Assembly (NCBI GenBank): GCA_947463325.1
Contig: CANHQT010000002.1
Coordinates: forward strand, 1 to 64,000
Origin: Sphingomonadaceae bacterium
Lineage (GTDB): Bacteria; Pseudomonadota; Alphaproteobacteria; Sphingomonadales; Sphingomonadaceae
Length of the DNA stretch: 64,000 nt
Reading direction: 5' to 3'
Part shown: piece after piece, positions 7,704-15,416 of the stretch
Layout: each line of letters opens with the position of its first letter
Position numbering within the stretch: the first letter of the stretch is position 1
The notes under the pieces: model-generated
Database searches by the model: none
What the model was told of the DNA's origin: nothing
What the model saw: the letters and a program-made list of their open reading frames with translations, nothing else
Position numbers and translations under genes: made by a program

Positions 7704-9827
7704 ATGGTCACGTCCGGCACATATTCGGCAACCGCAGCCCGGGCGATCAGCCTGCTGGCACTCGCAGCGGCGATTGCCGCGCCGGCAGCCGCTCAAGATG
7801 CTGTCGCCGAGGAAGATGGTAACGAAGATATCGTGGTGACGGCGCAAAAACGCGAGCAGCAACTGCTCGACGTGCCTCTCGCCATACAAGCGATTTCGGG
7901 CGAGGATCTCGAAGCTTCGGGTACGCGCGAACTAAACGATCTCATTGAATCCATCCCCGGCGCCTCGAGCGTTTCACGCACTGCTCCGGGCTTCGAAACA
8001 ATCCAGATACGCGGCATTGCGAGCGGAACGACCGGTGATGCGACAGTCGGCTACTACGTTGACGACGTCCCTTTCAGCGTGCCCAATCTTCAGCTCGCGC
8101 CACCTGCACGCCTTTTCGATCTGCAGCGGGTGGAGGTTCTGCGTGGTCCGCAAGGCACGCTATACGGGCAGGGAGCAATGGGCGGTACGATCCGAATGGT
8201 CACTGCTAGCCCCGATCTTGATGACATCATCGGCCGCTTCCAGGCCGAAGGCTCGCTGCTGGCAGGTGGAGACCCTGGCTATGCCGTAGATGGCGTGTTC
8301 AATATGCCGCTGGCACGAGATGTCGCCGCGCTTCGCGTCTCCGGTGGCTATGAACGGGTTGGAGGGTTTGCGGATAGCACGACACTCGCCCGCGAAAATA
8401 TAAATGATTCAACTTCTTGGAACATCCGCGGCAAATTGCGCCTTGCGCCGACCGACAACATGAGTGTCGAGATTGGTGCATGGCGCGTCGAAAATTCCCT
8501 CGATTTCCGCAACACCATGGATTCGGTCGATCCGGCGTTCATCAACACGCTGGATGTGAACCGCTCCAATTACATCGATACCTCGCTGACGCTGTTGTCT
8601 GCGGTCGCGTCGATGGAATTTGATGGGGTCGATGTGCTGAGTTCATCGGCATTCGTGGACCACACACTCGATTTCAATGCGTCGTTTCTCGCCGGTGGAA
8701 TTCTTGGGAATGACAGCAGGTTTGACACGACTTCACTGACGCAAGAGCTTCGCTTTGCATCTAACGGGGACGGCCCTTTGAACTGGGTGTTCGGGGGCTA
8801 TTTCAGCTCAGGTGAAATCGAGAGCGATATCTGCCTCAACCTCTTTTTGCCGTGCTCGGTGCCATTCTCCATCAATATCAACAGTACTGGGCGAATTGAA
8901 ACCGAGGCTTGGGCGGTATTCGGCGAACTTTCCTATGCGTTGCTCGGCGACCGGCTGGTTGCCACGGTCGGTGGCCGCTATTTCGAGGACACAAGAACCA
9001 CATTTGGGCGGGACCGCAATACGTCGGTAAGCACCTCCGCCGGTGATACGTTCACCACGTTTAATCCGCGGTTCAACCTCTCCTACAAGCTCAATGACGA
9101 CCTGCTCATGTACGGCAATGTCGCAAAGGGCTTCAGGAGCGGCGCCTTCCAGACTGCTGCACAAGCTGCCGCAGCCTCGACCGCACTTGGCATACCGGTC
9201 GGAACCGCGGTCAACCCGGACACTGTGTGGAGCTACGAAGCCGGCCTGAAGGGACGCCTGTTTGACGGTCTTCTGACGGTCGACAGCGCCGTCTACACCA
9301 TCGACTGGACCGACATCCAGCTCCAGTCCACCATCAATGGCGTTGCGACCCTTTCCAACGGTGGCAATGCCCGGTCGAGGGGCATCGACATCGGCCTGTC
9401 GCTGCGCCCTGCACAAGGCCTGACCTTGTCGGCCGTAGCGAACTTCAACGATACCGAATTCACCTCGGTCCTGCCTGCGATTGTTGCACTCAACCCCCGG
9501 GCAGCGCCGGGCACGCGCATCCCGGGTGTGCCGAGCAACAGCTATAACCTCAGTGCGAGCTATGGCTGGCGTTTCGGCGACAGCGGCCCGCGCGGATCGG
9601 TGGCGATCGGCTATGTGCACATGGGCTCGCAGTTCGACTCTACCGGCCTGGAATCGGACAAGCTGGATGAATGGAACGCAAGGATCGGCATCGAAGGCGA
9701 TAACTGGCGCGCCACGATCTTCGGCGACAATCTGACCAATGAAAGACGCGCACTGACGCGCGGGGCCCTTGGCGTGCAACCCAATCTGCCGCGCCGCATA
9801 GGGGCCCGCTTCAGCGTCGATTTCTGA
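7704..9827 (+). CDS. TonB-dependent receptor
   Basis: 707 aa with a signal peptide (LLALAAAIAAPAAAQ) followed at once by the TonB-box-like EDIVVTAQKREQ. The plug domain is seen in IQIRGIASGTTGD and VEVLRGPQGTLYGQGAMGGTIR. A long beta-barrel follows, ending in an aromatic C-terminus (ARFSVDF) typical of outer-membrane insertion. This sphingomonad-type receptor class imports hydrophobic organic substrates as often as iron complexes. Two regulator sites upstream and an MFS gene 2 nt downstream indicate that it carries the cluster's substrate across the outer membrane. Confidence 0.93.
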   Translation: MVTSGTYSATAARAISLLALAAAIAAPAAAQDAVAEEDGNEDIVVTAQKREQQLLDVPLAIQAISGEDLEASGTRELNDLIESIPGASSVSRTAPGFETIQIRGIASGTTGDATVGYYVDDVPFSVPNLQLAPPARLFDLQRVEVLRGPQGTLYGQGAMGGTIRMVTASPDLDDIIGRFQAEGSLLAGGDPGYAVDGVFNMPLARDVAALRVSGGYERVGGFADSTTLARENINDSTSWNIRGKLRLAPTDNMSVEIGAWRVENSLDFRNTMDSVDPAFINTLDVNRSNYIDTSLTLLSAVASMEFDGVDVLSSSAFVDHTLDFNASFLAGGILGNDSRFDTTSLTQELRFASNGDGPLNWVFGGYFSSGEIESDICLNLFLPCSVPFSININSTGRIETEAWAVFGELSYALLGDRLVATVGGRYFEDTRTTFGRDRNTSVSTSAGDTFTTFNPRFNLSYKLNDDLLMYGNVAKGFRSGAFQTAAQAAAASTALGIPVGTAVNPDTVWSYEAGLKGRLFDGLLTVDSAVYTIDWTDIQLQSTINGVATLSNGGNARSRGIDIGLSLRPAQGLTLSAVANFNDTEFTSVLPAIVALNPRAAPGTRIPGVPSNSYNLSASYGWRFGDSGPRGSVAIGYVHMGSQFDSTGLESDKLDEWNARIGIEGDNWRATIFGDNLTNERRALTRGALGVQPNLPRRIGARFSVDF

Positions 9828-9829
9828 CG

Positions 9830-11125
9830 ATGACTTTGGCAGGCGACACCGTCGAAGGTGGCCCTGCGCCAAAGGGGGGGAGGGCAGCGCAAGCCTGGTA
9901 CGGGCTCGCGCTGCTCTCGCTTGTCAGCTTCTTCAACTATCTCGACCGCATGGTCGTCGCCGTCCTGATCGAACCGATCAAGCTCGACCTCGACCTGTCG
10001 GACACGCAAATGGGCCTGGTCGGCGGATTGGCCTTCGCCCTCTTCTATTCCATCTGCGGTTTGCCATTGGCCCGCCTTGCTGACCGGACGAACCGGGTGA
10101 ACCTCCTGTCCGTCTGTCTGGCAGGCTGGAGCCTCGCGACGGCGGCAACCGGCTATGCCGCCAGCTTCTGGCAGTTGTTTGCCGCGCGAGTGGCCGTCGG
10201 CGTGGGGGAAGCAGGGTGCGTGCCGACGTCACATTCCATGATCGGGGACATGTTCCCGCCGGCAAAGCGCACCCTGGCGGTGGGCATCTTTCAGGCTGGC
10301 GGTCTGCTGGGCCTCAGCGCGGGCATGGCGGTCGCCGGATGGCTTGCGGAAATCTGGGGGTGGCGACAGGCCATCATTGTCGTCGGTCTCAGCGGCATTC
10401 CGCTCGCCCTGCTGTTCTGGCTGACTGTCCGCGAGCCGGTGCGTGGCACAGTGACCATCGGCGAGAGCGAGCGGGAGCCATGGTCGGAAGCGCTGGCCGC
10501 GCTGCTTGCACGCCCCGCATTGCGCAATGTCGTGCTCGGTCTCTCGATCGGGGCCTTTGCCACTTATGGCACCGGTCAGTGGGCAGCCGCCTTCTTCATG
10601 CGCAGCCATGGCCTCACTGTCGCCGAAGCGGGCGTCTATGGCGCGATCATCGCGGGCGGCAGCGCGGTGCTGGGGACATTGTGCTCAGGGCTAGTGATGA
10701 TGGCGTTGCGCCCGCGCGATATCCGCTGGGAAACCTGGCTGCCCGCCATCTGCTACGCGATCTGCACGCCGCTGTTCGTGCTGATGTTCCTCGCCGACAC
10801 GCTGGTTGTGGCGCTTGCCTGCCAATTCGTCGGCACTTTCCTCGGTGCGATCGGCGGCACGGTCGCCATCGCCTCGATCCAGAGCTTTGCAGAGCCGCAC
10901 CGCAGGGCCACTGCCGTCGCGCTGATGGTGATGCTGTCTTCGCTGATCGGTCTCGGCCTCGGCCCGCTCGCCGTCGGCATGATCAGTGATGCGCTGACCC
11001 CGCTGCATGGTGCCGATGCCCTGGGCACCGCGCTTGCCATAGCCTCAGCCTTCCTCGGCGTCGCTGCCGTGCTGTTCGCCATCGCATCGCGCTCGGCGCA
11101 ACTGAGTGCCGCCGAGCCGGCCTGA
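9830..11125 (+). CDS. MFS transporter, spinster-like
   Basis: 431 aa beginning 2 nt after the TonB receptor stop. The N-terminal half shows FFNYLDRMVVAVLIEPIK in TM1 and the MFS signature PLARLADRTNR in loop 2-3; about 12 hydrophobic segments follow. The YLDR motif is usual in the Spns/ExuT-like MFS group common next to sphingomonad TonB receptors. It probably moves the substrate, or an intermediate, across the inner membrane. Direction cannot be proven, but co-transcription with an outer-membrane receptor favours uptake. Confidence 0.9.
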   Translation: MTLAGDTVEGGPAPKGGRAAQAWYGLALLSLVSFFNYLDRMVVAVLIEPIKLDLDLSDTQMGLVGGLAFALFYSICGLPLARLADRTNRVNLLSVCLAGWSLATAATGYAASFWQLFAARVAVGVGEAGCVPTSHSMIGDMFPPAKRTLAVGIFQAGGLLGLSAGMAVAGWLAEIWGWRQAIIVVGLSGIPLALLFWLTVREPVRGTVTIGESEREPWSEALAALLARPALRNVVLGLSIGAFATYGTGQWAAAFFMRSHGLTVAEAGVYGAIIAGGSAVLGTLCSGLVMMALRPRDIRWETWLPAICYAICTPLFVLMFLADTLVVALACQFVGTFLGAIGGTVAIASIQSFAEPHRRATAVALMVMLSSLIGLGLGPLAVGMISDALTPLHGADALGTALAIASAFLGVAAVLFAIASRSAQLSAAEPA

Positions 11126-11127
11126 CT

Positions 11128-12006
11128 TCAGATCGGGTTTCGTGCAAACCAGTCGGTTAGCAGGGCATTGACCTCATCAGGTTTCTCGGCGTGCACGAAA
11201 TGGCCAGCGCCGGCGATTGTGCGCACCTCCATTCCGGCCGGAAAATCTTGGGCCTGCATAGCCGCAGCGAAGACCCCCGACGCAATGCACCCGTCGTCGG
11301 CGCCGCAGATGCCGAGCGTGGGCACCACCACAGGCGCAGCGAACAGGGCAGCCGATGCCGTCCCTGCTGGAGAGACCGTGTCAAACGCCTGCCGGTAATA
11401 CTCCAGCGCCGCCCGGGCGACGCCCGGCCTTGCTAGGGCGGCCCGGGCCGGGGCGCTCGCGGCCCCGGCTTCGGCCCAGGTCGGCGACCACAGCTGCCAG
11501 CGCTCCGCGATCCACGCCCCGTTATCAGCGACGATAGCCTCTTCGAAACCGGGCTGGAGAAAATCGAGGATATAGGCGGATCGCGCCTGCTGCTCGGCAT
11601 CGACGGCATAGTGCTCGGCGAACCGCACCGGGTGCGGCACGGCGATGACGCTCAGCGACGCCAGCCGGTCGGGCGCGAGGCCGGCAGTGGCAAAGGCGAT
11701 ATTCGCGCCCCAGTCATGCCCCACCAGATGCACCTTGTCCGCACCGAGCTGGTCGATCCACGCCACCACATCCTCGGCCATCCGGACGGCGTGATAATCG
11801 CCGTCCGCCGGTTGCGATTCCGTCGCATAGCCGCGCATTGACGGTGCAATCACGCGAAAGCCCGCGGCCGCCAGCGCGATGAGCTGGGCAACGAAGGTTT
11901 CGTTTGTATCCGGAAATCCGTGGAGCAGCAGCGCCACCGGCCCCTCTCCGGCGACGCGCGCCGGAAAGGTCAGATCCCCGTTGGAAAGCGTGATGGCACC
12001 GATCAT
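11128..12006 (-). CDS. Alpha/beta hydrolase, epoxide hydrolase/dehalogenase-like
   Basis: 292 aa from ATG 12006 (MIGAITLSNGDLTF), which overlaps the alcohol dehydrogenase stop as ATGA; the 465-aa ORF is an over-extension. The oxyanion motif LLLHGFPDTNE is near 30. The nucleophile elbow is VGHDWGAN near 100, where Asp rather than Ser is the nucleophile, as in soluble epoxide hydrolases and haloalkane dehalogenases. The histidine is in GAGHFVHAEKP. It is the last gene of the second leftward operon and ends 3 nt from the convergent MFS stop. Hydrolysis of an epoxide or ester pathway intermediate is plausible. Confidence 0.85.
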   Translation of the reverse strand: MIGAITLSNGDLTFPARVAGEGPVALLLHGFPDTNETFVAQLIALAAAGFRVIAPSMRGYATESQPADGDYHAVRMAEDVVAWIDQLGADKVHLVGHDWGANIAFATAGLAPDRLASLSVIAVPHPVRFAEHYAVDAEQQARSAYILDFLQPGFEEAIVADNGAWIAERWQLWSPTWAEAGAASAPARAALARPGVARAALEYYRQAFDTVSPAGTASAALFAAPVVVPTLGICGADDGCIASGVFAAAMQAQDFPAGMEVRTIAGAGHFVHAEKPDEVNALLTDWFARNPI

Positions 12007-13037
12007 GAAATCCGCGCGTCGCTCCAGGGATCGATCATGATCTTGGCATGGCTTTCCGGGTCCTCGAGCGCGGCAAAGGCCTGCTGGATCCCCTCGAGTC
12101 CGACCCTGCCGGTTACCAGTGGCCGCCAGTCGAGCTTGCCCCCCGCAATCGCGTCGAGCGCCTCGGCAAACTCCTCCGGCGTGTAGTAGAGGACGAACTG
12201 GACCGACAATTCCTTGGATATCGCCAGCATCGGGATGAAATGGTCCTCGCCCTGCGGGATGCCGGCCATGACGATCTGCGAACCCGCCGGCGTGCGCGCG
12301 ACCGTATCGGCAAACACGCCCTTCACCCCGGTGCAGTCGAAAATGATCGCCGGCACATGCGCGGCAAGGCGCTCGAATGGCGATACTTCCTTGGGATGCA
12401 CCGCTTCCGTTGCCCCCATCTCGAGCGCGAGTGCGCGCCGCTTGGGCGAGAAATCCGATGCAATGATGCTGGTGACGTCGCGCATCTTCAGCACCGCCGC
12501 GATCGCGAGGCCAATCGGCCCGCAACCCAGGATCACGCAGGGCATGTCCGCATCGCCCAGCCGCGACTTGGCAACGGCATGGACGGCGATGCCGAGCGGC
12601 TCGACCAGCGCAGCCGCTTCGTCCGGGACCTCGTCCGGCACCTTCAGCAACAGCGCCTCGCTGCCCAGGAAATATTCGGCATAGGCGCCGTCGACCGCCG
12701 GATTGGCACCGATCGGGATCGGCACGCCGTCACGCAGCAGGAAGGGGACTGACACCACCCTGTCGCCGATGGCGAACCGGCCCACCGTGTCCGGTCCCGC
12801 CACTGCCACTTCACCCACATATTCATGGCCCAGCACCAGCCCGCCGGACATGTCCTGCGGCGGCGCGCCCATCTCCTCGGCCATGCGGGCGATCTCGGCG
12901 GCATGTTTGAACAGGTGCAGGTCGGACCCGCAAATCCCGCACAGTCGCGTCTTGAGGAGCAGTTCTCCCGCGCCCGGTACCGGCATGGGCCGGTCCTCGA
13001 CTGTGAACTGCTGCGCGCGAAGGACGGCCGATCGCAT
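12003..13037 (-). CDS. Zinc-dependent alcohol dehydrogenase (MDR family)
   Basis: 344 aa of the medium-chain dehydrogenase fold. The catalytic zinc ligands are in CGICGSDLHLF (~33-43) and LGHEYVGEV (~69-77). The Rossmann motif is LGCGPIGLAIAAVLKM (~167). The structural-zinc lobe, which normally carries four cysteines near residue 90-110, has none (VVSVPFLLRDGVPIPIG), so it resembles MDR members with only catalytic zinc. It is coupled to the downstream hydrolase by ATGA and follows the cupin gene by 6 nt. It probably oxidises a secondary alcohol intermediate. Confidence 0.88.
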   Translation of the reverse strand: MRSAVLRAQQFTVEDRPMPVPGAGELLLKTRLCGICGSDLHLFKHAAEIARMAEEMGAPPQDMSGGLVLGHEYVGEVAVAGPDTVGRFAIGDRVVSVPFLLRDGVPIPIGANPAVDGAYAEYFLGSEALLLKVPDEVPDEAAALVEPLGIAVHAVAKSRLGDADMPCVILGCGPIGLAIAAVLKMRDVTSIIASDFSPKRRALALEMGATEAVHPKEVSPFERLAAHVPAIIFDCTGVKGVFADTVARTPAGSQIVMAGIPQGEDHFIPMLAISKELSVQFVLYYTPEEFAEALDAIAGGKLDWRPLVTGRVGLEGIQQAFAALEDPESHAKIMIDPWSDARIS

Positions 13038-13043
13038 GTCCGC

Positions 13044-13589
13044 TCAGGCCCCGACGATGATCAGTTTCGACCGGTCGAGTCCCATCGCGTCGCAATAGCC
13101 GGCATAGATGTCGAGCGCCGCGCGCGCGTCATAGACAGAGACGATTTGCCCTTCGCCATCGACATTGATGTTGGCGCCGTAGATCGCGAACCAGGCGATG
13201 GTGTCGCCTTCCTGATCCGCGGGGGTGCACAGCGTGTGCAGCGATCCCGCAGGCTCGAAAAGGTAGGACCCCGGCGAATTCACCGCCTCGGGCGTCTCTT
13301 CGTAGAACCACTGCCCCTGCAGCGTCACCGCGAACACCATGCCCGTATGATAATGTTTGATGACCTTGTGCCCCGGCGGAATGCGGGACTTGGAAATCCA
13401 CAGGCCCTGCGTCAGGTCGACGTGCAGCAGCTGCAACGCGCTGCCGTCTCCGGCCTCGAGCCAGGGCAGGTCGTCGGCACCGACATGCATTGTGTCCTGG
13501 TCCGACGTTGTCGGCACGATCGGGCGCGCCATCATCCGCGCCACGAATTCGGCAAGCGCGGGCGGGATCTGCGGATCTTGGTCGGCCAT
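13044..13589 (-). CDS. Cupin-domain protein, 2,4'-dihydroxyacetophenone dioxygenase-like
   Basis: 181 aa with a single cupin domain: PPGHKVIKHYHTGMVFAVTLQG (metal-binding H-x-H and a Glu/Gln position) at ~73-94 and PAGSLHTLCTPAD at ~120-132. Overall organisation resembles the 2,4'-dihydroxyacetophenone dioxygenase (DAD) group, Fe-dependent enzymes that cleave a C-C bond beside a ketone. Reading it as an oxygenase is inference from family resemblance; ChrR-like regulatory cupins share the fold. It lies second in the leftward operon between a PF10118 protein and an alcohol dehydrogenase, so ketone formation followed by cleavage is conceivable. Confidence 0.75.
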   Translation of the reverse strand: MADQDPQIPPALAEFVARMMARPIVPTTSDQDTMHVGADDLPWLEAGDGSALQLLHVDLTQGLWISKSRIPPGHKVIKHYHTGMVFAVTLQGQWFYEETPEAVNSPGSYLFEPAGSLHTLCTPADQEGDTIAWFAIYGANINVDGEGQIVSVYDARAALDIYAGYCDAMGLDRSKLIIVGA

Positions 13590-13605
13590 TAGTCAGTCTC
13601 CCGGC

Positions 13606-14445
13606 TCAGGCCAGCGCGGCCGCGACATGCGAATAATGCCCCCGTGCCTGCTCGAATTCCTCAGGCAGGCCGACCTTCGCCGGATTGTACCAGGGCATGT
13701 AGGTGTTGAGCACGCGCGGCAGGCCGAGCGACAGGTAACGGCGGTTGAACGCCTTGCGCTCAGCGGCCAGCTCCGGCGTGTCGTAGCGCGCGAACAGCTC
13801 GGTCTGCGGCGCCTTGAGCACCGCCTTGAACCGGTTCACCCAGCCCATGTAATGGCCCTGCGCCCACAGGCTCTTGCGCACGCGGTAGAACCAGTTGCCC
13901 GCGACATGATCATAGACGTCGAAGGCGACGCAGCGATGCTCCAGCTCCTCCATGACATGCCATTTGGCAAGGTCGGCGAGCGGGCTGTCGGTGCGGTCGT
14001 AGAGCCCGACCTCGAGTTGCGCGCGCGCCATCGCGCTGGTCATCGATTCGAACCCCTCGGCATAGGCGAGGTTGAATGCCAGCGGCTTGCTGCGCGTGAA
14101 TTCCTTCAGCTCGGCATCGAGCTCGGCCTCCAGCGGGCGGAGCGCCTCATAGTCGGGGTGCAGCGCGCGGATGAGATCGTTGGCCTTCGCATGCTGTTTG
14201 AAATGCTCGCCCTCCTGCGCGCAGAACCGCTTGAGCTCTTCCTTGAGCTGGAGGTCCCGGATCTCGGGCAGGGCATCGCGCATGGTGCGGATGAGGTAGG
14301 GCTCCAGATAGGGGAGCATGATCCACGCGCCGAGGAAAGTGAACGACATCTCTGGGTCGTTCTTGACGAACACCAGTTCCATGTCCGGCGTGAAGGCGAA
14401 ATCCAGCCGCCTCACTACCATCCGTTCCTTGGCCGATGCCTGCAT
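13606..14445 (-). CDS. PF10118-type metal-dependent hydrolase family protein
   Basis: 279 aa, first gene of the second leftward operon. The protein is alpha-helical with conserved acidic/His pairs typical of the PF10118 group: CAQEGEHFKQHAKAN at ~104-118 and WHVMEELEHRCVAFDVYDH at ~176-194. The EExxH-type pairs suggest a ferritin-like di-metal site. The family is named a metal-dependent hydrolase, but biochemical proof is thin. A perfect operator copy lies just upstream, placing the operon under the TetR regulator about 10 kb away. Confidence 0.75.
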   Translation of the reverse strand: MQASAKERMVVRRLDFAFTPDMELVFVKNDPEMSFTFLGAWIMLPYLEPYLIRTMRDALPEIRDLQLKEELKRFCAQEGEHFKQHAKANDLIRALHPDYEALRPLEAELDAELKEFTRSKPLAFNLAYAEGFESMTSAMARAQLEVGLYDRTDSPLADLAKWHVMEELEHRCVAFDVYDHVAGNWFYRVRKSLWAQGHYMGWVNRFKAVLKAPQTELFARYDTPELAAERKAFNRRYLSLGLPRVLNTYMPWYNPAKVGLPEEFEQARGHYSHVAAALA

Positions 14446-14468
14446 GACTCTGTCTCCCCGCGCGCAGA

Positions 14469-14484
14469 CTAAACAAGTGTTCAG
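14469..14484. promoter_or_regulatory. Predicted TetR operator, site 5
   Basis: CTAAACAAGTGTTCAG matches all defined positions of the consensus. It is 24 bp upstream of the PF10118 gene start, at the right-hand boundary of the catabolic cluster. Confidence 0.8.
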
Positions 14485-14685
14485 TTGAGTGCAAGCACGA
14501 GATTTTGGTCAAGCGGGAATTGCTTGAGGCCCTTGCGATTTTGCCGGGTGTTAGCCTGTTCGCGAGCGTCACTGCGGTGTCAGTTTGTACTCGACTTCCC
14601 CCGTGCGCCAAGCATTGCTGTCTTTGCGCCGGAGCAGGTGAATCGCTCGCTGGCGCTGCCCTGACTTACCCAAGGTCGGGGCTGT

Positions 14686-14730
14686 GGGTGGTGGGACCGG
14701 CATGGTGCCGGTTCTCACAGGAGACCACCC
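14686..14730 (+). promoter_or_regulatory. Nested inverted repeats enclosing the DUF3489 ribosome-binding site
   Basis: GGGTGGT (14686-14692) pairs with ACCACCC (14724-14730), immediately before the ATG. The inner ACCGGCA/TGCCGGT (14696-14712) forms a second stem. The likely Shine-Dalgarno AGGAG lies inside the outer stem, so folding could limit translation of the cassette. Confidence 0.5.
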
Positions 14731-14997
14731 ATGACCAAGACCACGAAGCCCGCGGCCAAAACGGCCGACAAACCCGCTGCAATCGACGCTCCGGTTGTGC
14801 CCGCGCGCACGACCAAGACCGACCAGCTCCTGGCGCTGCTGCGCAAGCCCGAGGGCGCGAGCGTCGAGGAGATGAGCGAGGCGCTGGGTTGGCTTTCGCA
14901 TACCACGAGGGCGGCGCTCACCGGCCTCAGGAAGAAGGGCCATGCGATTACACGCGACAAGGTGGGGAGCGTCACTGTCTACCGGATCGCGGCATGA
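14731..14997 (+). CDS. DUF3489 domain protein (small winged-helix-like)
   Basis: 88 aa. A basic, Ala/Lys-rich N-terminus (~1-28) precedes a compact domain (TDQLLALLRKPEGASVEEMSEALGWLSHTTRAALTGLRKKGHAI...) that reads as a winged helix-turn-helix. This matches DUF3489, which in alphaproteobacteria commonly sits beside DUF2924 and a serine recombinase. It may regulate or assist the recombinase; no activity is proven. Its stop overlaps the next gene's start. Confidence 0.85.
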   Translation: MTKTTKPAAKTADKPAAIDAPVVPARTTKTDQLLALLRKPEGASVEEMSEALGWLSHTTRAALTGLRKKGHAITRDKVGSVTVYRIAA

Positions 14998-15416
14998 TGA
15001 TCGAGAATGAGGTGGCGGCGATTGCTCGGCTTTCGGGGCCGGCGATCATCGCGGCATGGGAGCAGGCGCACGGCGCGCCTGCTCCCAACGTGCCCCCGAG
15101 CATGCTTGCCCGAGCCCTGACATGGCAGATGCAGGCCCGCGCGCATGGCGGCCTCGAGAAACGGGTGGAGCGGCACCTCGACCGGCTGGTTCAGGCGAGC
15201 GAGGAGGCATTGCGCAATCCCCAGCCGGTGCCCGATGCACCGGCGGCAGGGACCCGCTTCCTGCGCGAGTGGGGCGGCAGGGTCCATCACGTCGAGCTGC
15301 TCCCTAACGGGCGCTATGCCTATGCGGCGCGCGAATGGCGCTCGCTCAGCGTCATCGCCAAGCACATCACGGGCGCGCACTGGTCGGGACCGCGTTTCTT
15401 CGGGGTCGCGACATGA
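14994..15416 (+). CDS. DUF2924 domain protein
   Basis: 140 aa starting at ATGATG, which overlaps the DUF3489 stop. The C-terminal half (GTRFLREWGGRVHHVELLPNG, YAAREWRSLSVIAKHITGAHWSGPRFFG) is the typical DUF2924 signature. The ORF-track start at 14505 is a spurious extension. It is the middle gene of the conserved DUF3489-DUF2924-recombinase cassette; its stop overlaps the recombinase ATG (ATGA). It is probably a DNA-binding accessory factor, by guilt of association only. Confidence 0.85.
   Translation: MMIENEVAAIARLSGPAIIAAWEQAHGAPAPNVPPSMLARALTWQMQARAHGGLEKRVERHLDRLVQASEEALRNPQPVPDAPAAGTRFLREWGGRVHHVELLPNGRYAYAAREWRSLSVIAKHITGAHWSGPRFFGVAT

Noticed and set aside
11128-12525. 465-aa form of the epoxide-hydrolase-like protein
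   Set aside because: The extension lies within the alcohol dehydrogenase gene; the ATGA-coupled start at 12006 is right.
14505-15416. 303-aa ORF including DUF2924
   Set aside because: The first 163 codons overlap DUF3489 in another frame; the coupled ATG at 14994 gives the normal domain length.
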